Source of the DNA: Monoplex corrugatus
Taxonomy: Eukaryota > Mollusca > Gastropoda > Littorinimorpha > Ranellidae
Assembly (NCBI GenBank): GCA_030674185.1
Contig: CM060312.1
Location: 60,965,078 to 61,029,077 of the forward strand
Direction: 5' to 3'
DNA: 64,000 bases
Shown: positions 45,781 through 56,503 of the stretch, one piece after another
How the letters are laid out: the number at the start of each line of letters is the position of its first letter
Numbering within the stretch: position 1 is the stretch's first letter
Notes under the pieces: model-generated
What the model was told of the DNA's origin: nothing
Databases searched by the model: none
The model's input: only the letters and a program-made list of their open reading frames with translations
Program-made: the position numbers and the translations under genes

Positions 45781-46055
45781 GCTGGTTAATCCTAAGCCAT
45801 CAGTTGAGAGATTAGTTTGTCTGGCTGGCCAGACCTTGTCCACTTCATCTTTCACACTGAAGTACCGATAAGGGCCTGTTTCTACTTGAAGGGTTGTACG
45901 TTCATGCTGAGAGTTTTCTTGTTTCAGCCATTGTACGTTGGTTAATCCTAAGTTTTCACTACAGGCTAGTTCGTCTGCCTTGCCAGACATTGTCAACATC
46001 TTGGCTCAGATTGAGATACATGTATGGGCCTGTTTCTACATGAGTCATTTCTGCG
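45781..46055. repeat. Tandem duplication, 156-base period
   Basis: Units start at 45781 and 45937 (GGTTAATCCTAAG, then GGGCCTGTTTCTAC). About 75-80% alike by eye. Noncoding. Confidence 0.75.
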
Positions 46056-46363
46056 TCCCGATGGTTCCTCGGCCCTTCACGCCCTGATCTCATGGTGACC
46101 TCAGTTTCGGTTTCCTCTACCGCTTGCATGCTTAGAGTGAATTCAAGTTCTGTCTGTCTATCTATCTGTCTGTCTATCTATCTATCTTTCTATCTTATCT
46201 AGCTAGCTAGCTAGCTAGCTATCTATCCCTTTTTCTGTCTAAAATCACATATGTAAACAGACGTTTAAAATAACTAGCTAACTAAGGAACGAACGAACGA
46301 ACGAACGAACGTATACATATGATTTAACATTTATAACATAACATAACATTTTTTTTTTATTAG
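46056..46363. repeat. Microsatellites before exon 4 of gene B
   Basis: TCTG/TCTA, TAGC and GAAC tetranucleotide tracts. 46065-46140 resembles 13615-13690. Confidence 0.7.
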
Positions 46364-46564
46364 GTGTTACGTGTATGTGAACCCCCGGCAAAACATATCG
46401 TGGGTGGAGGCAAATGTGGCCTGTGGAGAAAAGTACGGGGGTTACTTGGCCAGCCTTAACACCAGGTTAGAGTGGATCGATATAGAGGCTGCTCTAGGGC
46501 ACGTTAAGCGACACTTCCTTTACCACATAGGTCTGAGGGGGGCGGATTTGCGGAAACCTTTCAT
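46364..46564 (+). CDS. Gene B exon 4: CTLD N-terminal half
   Basis: Acceptor TTTTTTATTAG, phase 2; donor TTTCAT/GTAAGT, phase 2. Encodes CYVYVNP, SWVEANVAC, YGGYLASL, EWIDIE and HIGLRG, the canonical first half of a C-type-lectin-like domain with both N-terminal cysteines, the Trp, the GG-LA turn and the GL strand. No carbohydrate-specificity tripeptide (EPN/QPD) is seen here or in exon 5, so sugar binding is doubtful. In gene A the equivalent is fused to the LDLa exon. A TCTG microsatellite starts directly behind the donor. Confidence 0.92.
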
Positions 46565-46569
46565 GTAAG

Positions 46570-46905
46570 TTATTGATATTTCATTGTCTTTCTGTCTGTC
46601 TGTCTCTGTGTTTGTCTGTCTGTCTGTCTGTGTCCGTGTCTCTGTCTTTCTTTCTCTCTCTCTGCCCCTCTCTCTTTCTCTTTCTGTCTTTATCTGTCTG
46701 TCTCAGTCTCTGTTTGTTTGTCTGTCTGTCTGTCTGTCTGTCTCTTTCTCTCTCCCTCCCTCTCTCTTTATGCCTCTCTGTCTGTCTCTCTGAGTGTGTA
46801 TGTCTGCGCCATTGTATGTATGTGTGTGTGTGTGGTATGACATTGTGTGTTGTGTGTTTGTGCGTGTGTTTGTGTGTGTGTATGTGTTTCTAGTGTGTCT
46901 AGTGG
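46570..46905. repeat. (CTGT)n/(TCTC)n/(TG)n microsatellite
   Basis: Begins within 25 bases of the exon 4 donor. Confidence 0.9.
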
Positions 46906-47302
46906 TCACTGATTTAAAACCTGTTCACTGAAGTGATTTTAAACAAAAACAAAAAAGAAAGAAAGGGAGGGTGGGGAGGGATGTGGGTGTAGGCGGAGGA
47001 AAGGCATATGGAGATGCTCATGTGCAGTCAGTCTTGAAAAAGGAGGAAGGAAAAGACAACTGGAAAAAAAGGAGGGAACAGCTAACTAATGGAGTGACTT
47101 ACCGTGCCTACATAAACTATAGATTAGCTAAATGTCATAAAGAACACAAATTATAATGAATTACACATATTTAGCTATTGGAGTTTTTGACGGGCTGACG
47201 AAATAGTCGTATGTAAATGGCAATAATTTAGATACGTCGGAAACTGTTTTCTTCGGAACTAATGGAATGAGTGATTCTATTCTAAGTATAAATTACTAGT
47301 TG

Positions 47303-47734
47303 TTACTTTCTGTCCACGAAGACATACCATGTCCCCGGTGTAATTTGTTTAGAATGCATCAAATTTCCATCTTTACATAAGACATTAAAATATTCATTTG
47401 TTTTGCCAACTACAAAATTGATGACTGTAAAGTTCATGTTATCAATATCGTGCTTTTTCTGATTGTCTTGGAACTGCTTCCCAACATAGGCGTCCACTAA
47501 GTTATTAGTAGTTGTGCAAGGAGAACAAAAGCTGTATACTGTTTGACTCTGATGAGCTTCTAGCCCTTCACTTGGCATCCCTGTAAAGCACATCATTATG
47601 ATGAAACGAACAATGGAATAATATTTAACAGAAAGTATTATCAAAGCCTCGTAAGGATAAAAATGGATTGAGTGGCTAACTTCTGTTATCATTTCAGATA
47701 ATACGACAGGAATTTGAAAAGAATGCACTTGCAT
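47303..47734 (-). CDS. Uncharacterised open frame in intron B4, antisense
   Basis: A frame of 143 codons with balanced composition. The C-terminal 90 residues hold FCSPC, DAYVGKQF, NFTVINFVVGKTNEYFNVLC and a terminal GTWYVFVDRK. The spacing faintly recalls a netrin-like (NTR) module, preceded by a hydrophobic segment (IVRFIIMMCFTG) that could be a signal peptide. I do not recognise a family. It could be an exon, because GTAACA directly follows the last codons as a possible donor. It may also be chance. Confidence 0.3.
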   Translation of the reverse strand: MQVHSFQIPVVLSEMITEVSHSIHFYPYEALIILSVKYYSIVRFIIMMCFTGMPSEGLEAHQSQTVYSFCSPCTTTNNLVDAYVGKQFQDNQKKHDIDNMNFTVINFVVGKTNEYFNVLCKDGNLMHSKQITPGTWYVFVDRK

Positions 47735-48216
47735 AGTTTTACATTCGCATCAGGGCCGCCAAGCACAAAACACTGACAGAATACAACAATTTATTGTGTG
47801 CTTTTTGTGAAAAAAAAATCATTTTCTGCAATTAACGCGAATAATTAGATCATAAGGTACCAGTGTGCTGTCTCCTGTGTATTCGATGAAGTAAAGCCTG
47901 CCTCTACTGCACTTTACATGGAAAATAATTCAGAAAGTGTGAGTTTATCGATTTCTAGTCTGCCATAAATATTTTCTAGTAACCTGACCACTTAGGCGTA
48001 CTATGTAGTATTTTGAGTTGGTTTAATTTTCGTTCTTGGATAATTTAATGTCTATGACACAATGTTTATCGTTGATGAGTGTTTGTGTGTGTGCAGCAAT
48101 GGAAATTGGGAAATTGTGATTTGACAACACTCTTACATGTAAACAACAAACGTTGTAACGTTGTGTGTGAGTGTGTGTCTGTGTGTGTATGCGTGTATAA
48201 TTCATTCTTTTTTAAG

Positions 48217-48311
48217 GCATGAAAGAGAATTAGAACGAACAGACAAGATCATCGCCATGAACTCGCATATTCTGTGTTCTGTTTGTACGTTTGTATTTCT
48301 ATCTCTTCTTG
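48217..48311 (+). pseudogene. Relic or alternative duplicate of the start of exon 5
   Basis: An acceptor-like TTTTTTAAG precedes a segment coding HERELERTDKIIA. The true exon 5 starts with YLRELEWADKTIA, in the same phase, and 36 or so of the first 48 bases agree. The segment ends at a good donor (CTTG/GTGAGT) but in a phase that does not fit exon 6, and the key Trp is replaced by Arg. The downstream part (MNSHILCSVCTFVFLSLL) looks by chance or design like a signal peptide. Confidence 0.6.
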
Positions 48312-48393
48312 GTGAGTACATTATGCATATCGATCGGAAGTGTATTACACCACGTCGAAAATTTCGACTTTGAGATATTGGTTCTAAACACTG

Positions 48394-48478
<85 letters not shown>

Positions 48479-48691
48479 TGTGTGTGTGTCTGTTTGTGTG
48501 TTTGTGTGTGTGTGTGTATTTGTGTGTGTGTGTGTGTGTGTGTGCGTGCTTGTGTGTGTGTGTGTCTGTGTGTGTATGCTTGCGTGCTTGTGTGTGTGTG
48601 TGTGTCTCTGTGTGTGTCTGTGTCTGTGCGTGCGTGCAAGTGCTTGCCTTTGCACGCGCATATATATATATATCTATATATATCTATATAT

Positions 48692-48730
<39 letters not shown>
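48394..48730. repeat. (TG)n and (TA)n microsatellites before exon 5
   Basis: A TG tract of about 260 bases with variants, then TA/CA tracts ending 27 bases before the exon 5 acceptor. Confidence 0.95.
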
Positions 48731-48731
<1 letters not shown>

Positions 48732-48757
48732 GCATTGTTCCTTTCCATTTTTGAAAG

Positions 48758-49307
48758 GTATTTAAGAGAATTGGAATGGGCAGACAAGACCATAGCCTAT
48801 GACTTTACCCTTGTGATTGACTCGGGTGATGCTAACTTGTGTGGGTTATATTCACCCGGATCCTACTTTGTGGTTCTTGTCTCTGTGTGCACAAAGCCTC
48901 TTCGCCAGAATTATCTGTGTGAGCTAGAGCACTCGGATATCTACACCAACCGCAATAAAACACTCGTCGTTTACGGAACATTTACGAATGAGTCATTTCC
49001 GTTTCCGGTTGTGAGATGCCCCAGAGGTCATATGACCCACACATTTTTAGCTCACGACACGAAGAGCTCCTGTTTTCCTCCATTCAAAGTCCGCGTCAGC
49101 AAGAGCCAGGAGAGATTTCAAGAAAAGAGTGCAAGTAATTTATATCACTTTCCTTCGCCGTTTGTGTGTGACAGCGGAGTTGAAACCGTTCCCTACAGTT
49201 TGGTGTGTGACTATCGCCATGACTGCTTGGATGCCAGCGACGAAAACTTCTGTGTGTTTGAGCCTTGCAGTGGAGACAAAGATTTGCGGTGCTCTACGAG
49301 TAAACAG
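48758..49307 (+). CDS. Gene B exon 5: CTLD C-terminal half and LDLa
   Basis: Acceptor TTTTTGAAAG, phase 2; donor AAACAG/GTTAGT, phase 0. Begins with the second CTLD half (EWADKT in place of WxDGT, NLCGL, VCTK, YLCELE). A spacer follows with GHMTHTF, aligned with EGYVTHSF of gene A. Then come an LDLa ending CDYRHDCLDASDENFC and the first half of the next (CSGDKDLRC). All acidic residues of the LDLa calcium cage are present. Together with exon 4 it makes a whole CTLD of about 125 residues. Confidence 0.9.
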
Positions 49308-49481
49308 GTTAGTCGGAGGAGGCAGAATTTGAAGGTGATATTGTTCGATCACCACCTCCAGCTCCCTTTCCCCATTTCAAAACCTGGCCAATGGGTAAGG
49401 TTTCACGCATTCTCAAGAAGCTTGCCATATAGTTGCTGGCAGATTTGGATAGAACGCATATGGAATTGTCTACGTGCGTGC

Positions 49482-49512
<31 letters not shown>

Positions 49513-49515
49513 TGC

Positions 49516-49560
<45 letters not shown>

Positions 49561-49869
49561 TTCCTCTTTATTGTTTGGTTCGCCATCTGGTAGTCTGATC
49601 AGATTTTGACCTAAAATGGCCGAACGTTGAAAAAAATACTTTATTAAAACGATTCCATATTATTTGCACACTACACACACTGCCCTTACAAAAACCGATG
49701 GAAGGCAACTAGAAACCACTATGGTATCCTCCCATGTCGATCATGCTCAGACACATTAGAAGAAGCTTTGAGAACGACGTAATTAGGATCTCCACCGGAA
49801 CACCTTCGTCTGGTAAGGGAAATTATGTTGGGAAGGTGACATCAGACCGTCATCAGGTTACTGGGATCA
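49308..49869. other. Start of intron B5: TG/GA microsatellite and unassigned sequence
   Basis: A TG then GA tract at 49480-49560. The sequence to 49869 probably includes the 5' leader of the LINE fragment that follows. Confidence 0.4.
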
Positions 49870-50450
49870 GATTGAAAAAATATTAGAATTGCAACATGGA
49901 ATGTAAGAACAATGATCCAGCAGGGAAAACTAGAAAATCTCAAAATATTAATGGAAAGATTGAACATCAATGTTTTAGGATTTGGAAAAGTGAGATGGAA
50001 GGAGGCAGGCATGATAACATCGGTAAGCATGAAATTATGTATTCTGGAGGGGACGCACAAGAAAGAAGGGAAGGCATCGTATTGGACAATGACAAGTCAA
50101 TTAAAGGATACTGGGCAATATCAGACCGGGGTTTTACTAGTTAGATTGCAAGGCAAGCCATTTGATATCAACATGTTCCAAGTATATGCACTAACATCCA
50201 GACGTCGTTTTACCAGTTAGATTGCGAGGCAAGCAGTTTGATATCAGCATGTTCCAAGCATATGCACCAACATCCGCAAGTAATGTACTGAGAAAGAAAC
50301 TGACAACTTCTACATTGAATAAGAGACAGCCAAGGCTAAATGTAAAATCACAGGACATTACACTAATGGGAGAAATTAATGCTAAAGTGGGACAAGAAAA
50401 AGTACAGCAAAGACAACATCAACAGTGTCCAAGTTGAAAACCGCATGGAA
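49870..50450 (+). mobile_element. LINE endonuclease N-terminal fragment
   Basis: Encodes RIATWNVRTM and the following GKLENLKILMERLNINVL, the start of an APE-like endonuclease of RTE-related LINEs, then EVRW-like GKVRWKEAG. An internal 76-base tandem duplication (50131-50282) repeats the segment GTTTTAC-AGTTAGATTGC. This is probably the 5' part of the family whose 3' ends are scattered through the window; its RT is absent here. Confidence 0.8.
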
Positions 50451-50885
50451 GGACTAATACATCTCCATGAAAGGCAAAGTCAGGCTGTTACATGTGCTGA
50501 TGTATTCTGTCTTTCTGTGTACATGAGAGACACGGATCTTCAAAGCATATTTAGAAATACGAATCCAAGCCATCTTTGTGTCAAGGTCCATGAAGGGAGC
50601 TCTTTTACACATATTTGATGGCTTCTTGTTTTTTTCTTTTGATTAAGTAGTTTTCAGTTTAGTAAGTACTCGCTTATAGCCATCAAATCATGCTATGGTC
50701 TGAACAAAAACAACCCTTCACAATACATCAGCTTGACATCTTACATAAACAATTGACAAGAACAAATCAGTTTACTTCATAAAAGCGACAGCAGACAATG
50801 TGGTGTCATAGACGCGTTCAGTCAAAAAACATTTCTATTTCTATACCAGAAGTTAAGCATCATAATTTAGGTTATTATATATATT

Positions 50886-50929
<44 letters not shown>

Positions 50930-51015
50930 TTATTAACATATATATATAATATAATATATAATTTAATATATATATATGTATATATATATACATTTAGTAT
51001 ATATCCTCTTTCTAG
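50451..51015. other. Unassigned part of intron B5, with TA repeats
   Basis: TA-rich tract at 50875-51000. No gene seen. Confidence 0.4.
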
Positions 51016-51172
51016 TTACTGGAGCGACTCCGTTGTCAGTGGTCCCGATATATTTCTTCATACAAAGTGAACAATCGGACAAACGGATGGGTTATTTAAC
51101 ACATACATCTTTGAGCCACCCAAGCATCCACAACAGTAATTGCCCCGACACACTATTTTATCGAAATGTGTA
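51016..51172 (+). pseudogene. Probable relic of receptor exon 5 spacer
   Basis: An open stretch coding RMGYLTHTSL ... HNSNCP, similar to EGYVTHSF ... NDANC of gene A and GHMTHTF ... SSCFP of gene B, preceded by a splice-like TCTTTCTAG. Flanking sequence does not continue the exon. A moderate call, supported by the clearer relic at 53325. Confidence 0.45.
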
Positions 51173-51342
51173 ACAGAAAATAAGAAGATAAATAGGCTGC
51201 CATCGTTACAGTTACTTAATCATTGCTGTGCTTTTTTTTCAGTGGTGAGTGAATGACTTGTTGTTACGGTTTGCTTTTATGTATGATCAGACAGAGAAAT
51301 TTTAAAGTGAGGAATGGCCTACAGTCTTCTCTTCATTTTTGT

Positions 51343-51432
51343 CATCTGCCGGAGTCATGGTTCCATACCTGTAGTCATTACTATTTACAGAACGGTTTCT
51401 GCAGATACTTGGAATACACTCGGTGGTGCACG
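51343..51432 (+). pseudogene. Possible relic LDLa module
   Basis: Codes PESWFHTC then QNGFCRYLEYTRWC, which resembles the start of the third LDLa (PESHFPC, GYCLPVFVRC in gene A). The first Cys is lost. Short, so tentative. Confidence 0.4.
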
Positions 51433-51599
51433 TCTCTATTTATATGAAAAGAATGAAATAAAGTGAAATAAGTCGAAAACTAAAAAGAAAGCTGGAGCAT
51501 TTATCATTTCAAAAGCAACAACAACAACAAAATTGTTTAAAAAAACATAAACAACACCCCCACCCCCACCCCCCAAAAAAGGAAACCGAAAAGCATACA

Positions 51600-52015
51600 T
51601 TTTAAAGATGATTCACACATTCCTCAGGAGAAGTTGGTTGTAGAATTTAGTGGTGGATTAATTTGAAAAGGATCAGAACTATTAGTACTGCAATTGAAAT
51701 CATATTTCTTTTTATCTAAATTTTTATCTAAGTTTCGGTAACATTTCAGCACTGTTTATTTCTTCACATCCTTTTACTTCTTGGAAAAACAATACCCTGT
51801 ACCTAAAATCTCTAAGGATTCCAGTGTATATCCAAATGTTGCATTATATAATTTAACAACGTTTTTTTATTTCCTGGCTGGACTGTTTCTGTTTTGTCAG
51901 CATTTATAAAATGCCCCAACACGTTGCCAAGTTTTGAAAGAGAGACGTGGATTTATCAAAAGATACTTATCAATATGGCATCGTCTGCAAACCACGGTAT
52001 TTTGATTTTATTTTA
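51600..52015 (+). repeat. Duplicate of intron B5 sequence
   Basis: 51600-51835 matches 55330-55560 (shared GTGGATTAATTT, TTAGTACTGCAA, TTTTTTCACATCCTTTTAC, TAGGATTCCAGT-like). 51880-52010 matches 56215-56370 (AGCATTTATA, AATGCCC, then TATTTTGATTT). The order is the same as in front of exon 6, which fits a decayed tandem duplication of the intron plus exon 6. Confidence 0.65.
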
Positions 52016-52043
52016 TCAATTTTTTCATTTTTTAAATGTTTAT

Positions 52044-52215
<172 letters not shown>

Positions 52216-52229
52216 ACACACACATATGA

Positions 52230-52770
52230 CTCCACAGAACAACACGTCAATACCAGACTCCAAATCAACTGGACAAAATCTGGAGATCCAATCTACCAGA
52301 CAACCTGAAAAGGAACTTCTTCCGAGCAGCAGTAGAGTCCATTCTTATATATGGCTCAATCTCTTGGACCGTAACAACGACATTGGAGAAGAAGGTTGAT
52401 GGAGCATACACATGAATGATACGTGCAGCCTTGAACAAATCTTGGAGAGAACATCCAACAAACAAAGAGTAATATGGTAAGATCCTACCAATCAGTAAAT
52501 CAATACGTCAACAAAGACTGCGTTTTCCGGGACACTGCTGGCGTAGCAAAGAAGAACTGGTAGGAGATGTTCTACTATAGAGACCCAGTCACGGCAAACA
52601 AAGACCAGGACGTCCAAAGAAGACCTTCATCGACCAACTGATCGATGATACGGGCTGTCAGTACGATGAACTACCTACTGCAATGTCTGACAGAGAGGGA
52701 TGGAGGAAACGTGTCATGGATAGCCGAGCAATCTCGACATTGAATCGAAAATGTGTATGTATACAAACAC
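52230..52770 (+). mobile_element. LINE ORF2 C-terminal fragment (different family)
   Basis: Codes in broken frames SILIYGSISWTVTTTLEKKVDG, NKSWREHPTNKELYG, RLRFPGHCWRSKEELV, RPGRPKKTFIDQL, and ends MSDREGWRKRVMDSRA, the usual tail of RTE-related LINE proteins. Distinct from the TGATGATG-tailed family. Confidence 0.8.
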
Positions 52771-53324
52771 GTTGACAAATAAACACAAACTCTGTTACGT
52801 CAATCCATGAATACAAGCATAACTTTATCATAAACAAAGATAACCGTGCCACTGGGCTTTTTTTTTCTAGATAACTTATGGTGTTATCAAACTGTAAAAT
52901 ATTACATATTTTGATGGTTACATTTAAAAGACATGAAAATTACTTATTTTCTAATTAGAGTACAGTATGAATCCCGTTTGATCAGAACATCAGAACAAAT
53001 CATATGAATGTCTAGGAAAAAATGAAGAGATTTACCATAAATTACAGTTTGGTAGTTTCTGTAAAACTTTTAAACTTTTACTTGTTCACCTGATTGTACA
53101 TTTGTATGCATGTGGGCATTCACGTATATACAAATAATTTCTTTCTTTTTTATTCTAATCATTTTTTCTTCTGAATTCCCAAGTTTCTATTGAATGTTTG
53201 TAAAAATGACAGTCTACTGAAAATTCACCACGCTGAAAATTCATGAAAGCAATGTGGTTTTCATTTTCGAATCTTGCTTACAGAAATTTTGGAAACAATG
53301 GAAAGATGGGTAACGTCTTTTGAT
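52771..53324. other. Unassigned AT-rich part of intron B5
   Basis: Nothing recognised. Confidence 0.4.
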
Positions 53325-53508
53325 TTTGCATGTATATGTGAAATGAATTTACAAGTAACAAAATGAAATCAAAGATTTTGTCAGATACGTAGTTTTAATC
53401 GTAAAGAAACTTATTAATAAAGAAGAACAATGTCCTGATAGATTTTTCCCGTGGACTAAAACGGCTACTGTTTTGAACTGCGTTTTTATCGCAACTGGGT
53501 ATATCAGA
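53325..53508 (+). pseudogene. Relic of receptor exon 6 (LDLa 4 region)
   Basis: 53427-53506 aligns with 56694-56774 of exon 6 at roughly 80% by eye, with one deleted base: both contain TGTCCTGAT, ACGG-TACTGTTTTGAACTGC and CGCAACTGGGT/CGTTGTAACGGGGT. 53325-53426 also resembles the exon start (ATGTGAAATG). The copy ends where a LINE begins. It shows that a third copy of at least the 3' half of the receptor once existed here. Confidence 0.8.
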
Positions 53509-54985
53509 AAGGCTGCAAGAAACGATCACATACGTATTGAATATATTGAAAGTAGCTTTTCTGTTTTGCATTATATTTATTGTAAACTGTTTAACAATGC
53601 TTTGAGTTCGGGCACTGTTCCTGCAGAATGGACTGTTTTTGATTCTAACTCTTTAGAAAGGAAAGGTGATAAATTTGACTGTGACTTCTACGAGGGTATT
53701 ACTCTGCTGGGTTGTATTATTACAGTTCGCAAGTATTTCGAATGAGAGACTGAGTGCATTTCTGGAAGATAATATATACTGTCTGAAAATCAAGCACGAT
53801 TCAGGCATTTACATTCCACACTGGATCATGCTTTCGTTTTGCAATCTTTGATCGATATTTTTCGTACACAAAATAGAAACTTGGATTGTGCATTTGTCAA
53901 TTACAAACAAGCTTTTGATACTGTCTGGAGACCAGGCTTATACTTTAAACTCTTTACGGTGAGTATTGATGGAAGTTTCGAATGTAGTTGTCAGTATGTA
54001 GAGTAAGTTTAAATCTTCTGTTTTTTGTGAATGGCAAAATAAAATCAAGTTTCTTTGGGAGTTGCCGAGGAGTTAGACAAGGTGAAAATATTTCGCCTAT
54101 TCTATTTTCTCTGTATTTGAATCATCTCGAGCAATATTTGTTAGACAACCATTGTTGAACATGTATTATGGACTTTGCTGTCCCTAACGTAACGTAACGA
54201 AAACAAACGAGACAGTCTTGATGGAAGCAGACACAAGAAGATCATTGATAAGAAAGATTAGGAGAAGACGAGCAACATGTATAGGCCGTTTTATAAGGAA
54301 TGGGGAATTAGAGCACCTGGTCACAACAGGAAAGCTGGAGGGAAAGAGAACACCAGGTAGACTCAGGGAGAAAAAATTGGACGGACTTGCAGGGTGACTG
54401 AGGACAGAGAGGGTGGAAAATGTGCTTGTAGAGACAAGGGATAGATGCATATAGAGGGCCATGATTGCCAACGCCATGCGGCAGGGCACATGATGATGAT
54501 GAACGTAAATCTAATTCATCAAATATACTGTTACTACTTTATGCCAATGATACACTTTTATCATCAGGGTCGAAATTTACACAAATCTCTAGATACTCCA
54601 CATGGCTACTGTACCCGCTGGAAGCCTGACGTTTATAAAAATAAAACCAAGATGATAGTTTTTACTAGACAAATAACTCACGTAGTATCTTTTATTTGGA
54701 CCGAGAAACATTGAAATTGTGCATACCTTGAAATATTTTGGGATACACTTCTGTAGATCCGATAAATTTTACAAGGGTAAAAACCTGCATATGGTCATGC
54801 TCAGAAAACTATTTTCTTTATTGCAGACTGTCAGAAATCAATATCTGCCTGTAAATGTTGCTTTTAGGTCATATTATACTACTGTTGTGTCTATATTATT
54901 ATATGTTTGTGAAATATGGAGGTATGAGATCTTACATCAGAAATTGCAGGTTAAATTTCTTAAAGCATTTTTGAAATATCAACAT
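53509..54985 (+). mobile_element. Nimb/CR1-like LINE reverse transcriptase, interrupted
   Basis: Degraded RT in order: KAARNDHIRIEYIESS, YCKLFNNALSSGTVPAEW, ERKGDKFDCDFYEGITLLG, NYKQAFDTVWRPGL, RGVRQGENISPILFSLYL (to 54165), then after an inserted segment LLLLYANDTLL (YADD changed to YAND), IVFTRQ, LKYFGIHF and SILLYVCEIWRYE (to 54960). An ATC microsatellite follows (54981-55136). The family name is by motif resemblance only. Confidence 0.75.
54193..54501 (+). mobile_element. RTE-like LINE 3' end nested in another LINE
   Basis: Starts at AAACAAACGAGACAGTC and ends GGCAGGGCACATGATGATGATG. It is flanked by AACGTAA at 54186-54192 and 54502-54508, a likely target-site duplication. Coding of the host LINE resumes right after it. 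Confidence 0.85.
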
Positions 54986-55089
54986 CATCATCGTCATCAT
55001 CATCGTTATTATCACTATTATTATTGTTTTTGTTATTATCATCATTGTTATTATTACTATCATCATCATCATCGTCGTCGTCGTCGTCG

Positions 55090-55135
<46 letters not shown>

Positions 55136-55136
55136 T

Positions 55137-56503
55137 ACATTTTTCCCAAAAAATTTTTTCCCAATTCTGTTTTATAGTTTTACATTTTTGTCAACATGGA
55201 CATTTGGAAAGCTTCAATATATTTGTTCCTATCCGGGATATTTAAATCTTCATTTTTACTTTTTTGCGTGTTGTCTGTTTGTCTGTTGATTTTGTGTTGC
55301 TTATCACTCTAGATAAATGAAAAGATCTACCAGTTCTTCAGATGGGTTTGGTTGCAGAGTCCAAACGTGGATTAATTTCGAAAAGATAAGTTTTTAGTAC
55401 TGCAACTCTTCCAAGTAGAGTTTTTTTTTTTATTAAAGCTTTGATCAAAAGTCTTACATGTGGTCATTTTTCAACTTAGATAATTTTTTCACATCCTTTT
55501 ACAACTTGGTTAACCATATACCTGTATTTTAAACTTCTAGGGATTCCAGTTTGTTCGTTATTTCTTTAAACATCTATTCACATACTTGCTTTTAGACGGA
55601 AAAAAAATAAAGGGGTGTCTATGGGGTGAGTGAATCTATGAAATCACGAAGGCACTGTATCTTATAAGGTAAAATCAAACAATTTAGCGAACAAGAGAAC
55701 AAGAGAAAAACAATCAGTATATTAGAACGACTAGGCTTCAACAGTTTGCTCAGGGGATGTGTGTATGTATGTATGCGTGTGTGCATGCATACGTGTGTGC
55801 GTGTGTGTATGTGTGTGTGTGTGCGTGTGTATGTGTGTGTGTGTGTGTGTATGTGTGTGTGTGTGTGTGTGTGCTACGAGCATGTAAGGTCCTCTGCTGG
55901 CGTATGACAAGTCATCTTTTATGATCTGGTGAGGTAGAAGGGGGAGAAGAGGATTGTCTTATCGAGTTAAAAGCGATGTAACAGCCAAGGAGTAATGAAA
56001 AACCTACTAAGCAGAAAAAAGGAGCAGGTGGGAGTTGCAGGTATAAAACAACCAGGCTTAATCAAAGAAAACGACCTACAAGGTTGTGCAGTAAACGCCT
56101 AGCAATGTGTAGATATAGAGTGAAATCAGTATGTTTCTGTTTTAAGTTTGTAAATGACGCAGAGATTCTAGCATGTGTTCAAATGTTGCATGTATTTGAG
56201 TTTAGAACGCTGTTTAGTTCCAAGCCAGTTAGTCTGTATTTTATTAGCATTTATACAAAAAATGCCCTGAAATGTTGCAAAATTTAAAACAGGAAAAACA
56301 TGTTTCTTTTAAGTAATTTGGGCATCATCCTCACATTGAGATATTTTGATTTCTTTGTTATTGACCAGAGCACCTTTTATCTATATTCTGTCTGATCGTT
56401 ATTGCTAATATTTGTATTACATAATACAAATAAATAAATAGACTGAATTTTGCCTACACACTCGTTCTAATGTACGGTAATCATAGTTTTTACTTTTATG
56501 TAG
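55137..56503. other. End of intron B5
   Basis: Contains the source copy of the sequence duplicated at 51600-52015, a TG tract (55755-55870) and no gene. A poly-pyrimidine stretch and TTTTATGTAG give the exon 6 acceptor. Confidence 0.5.

Noticed and set aside
53473..53745. Open frame taken at first as one LINE RT piece
   Set aside because: Its first 35 bases belong to the receptor exon 6 relic; the LINE begins only at about 53509.
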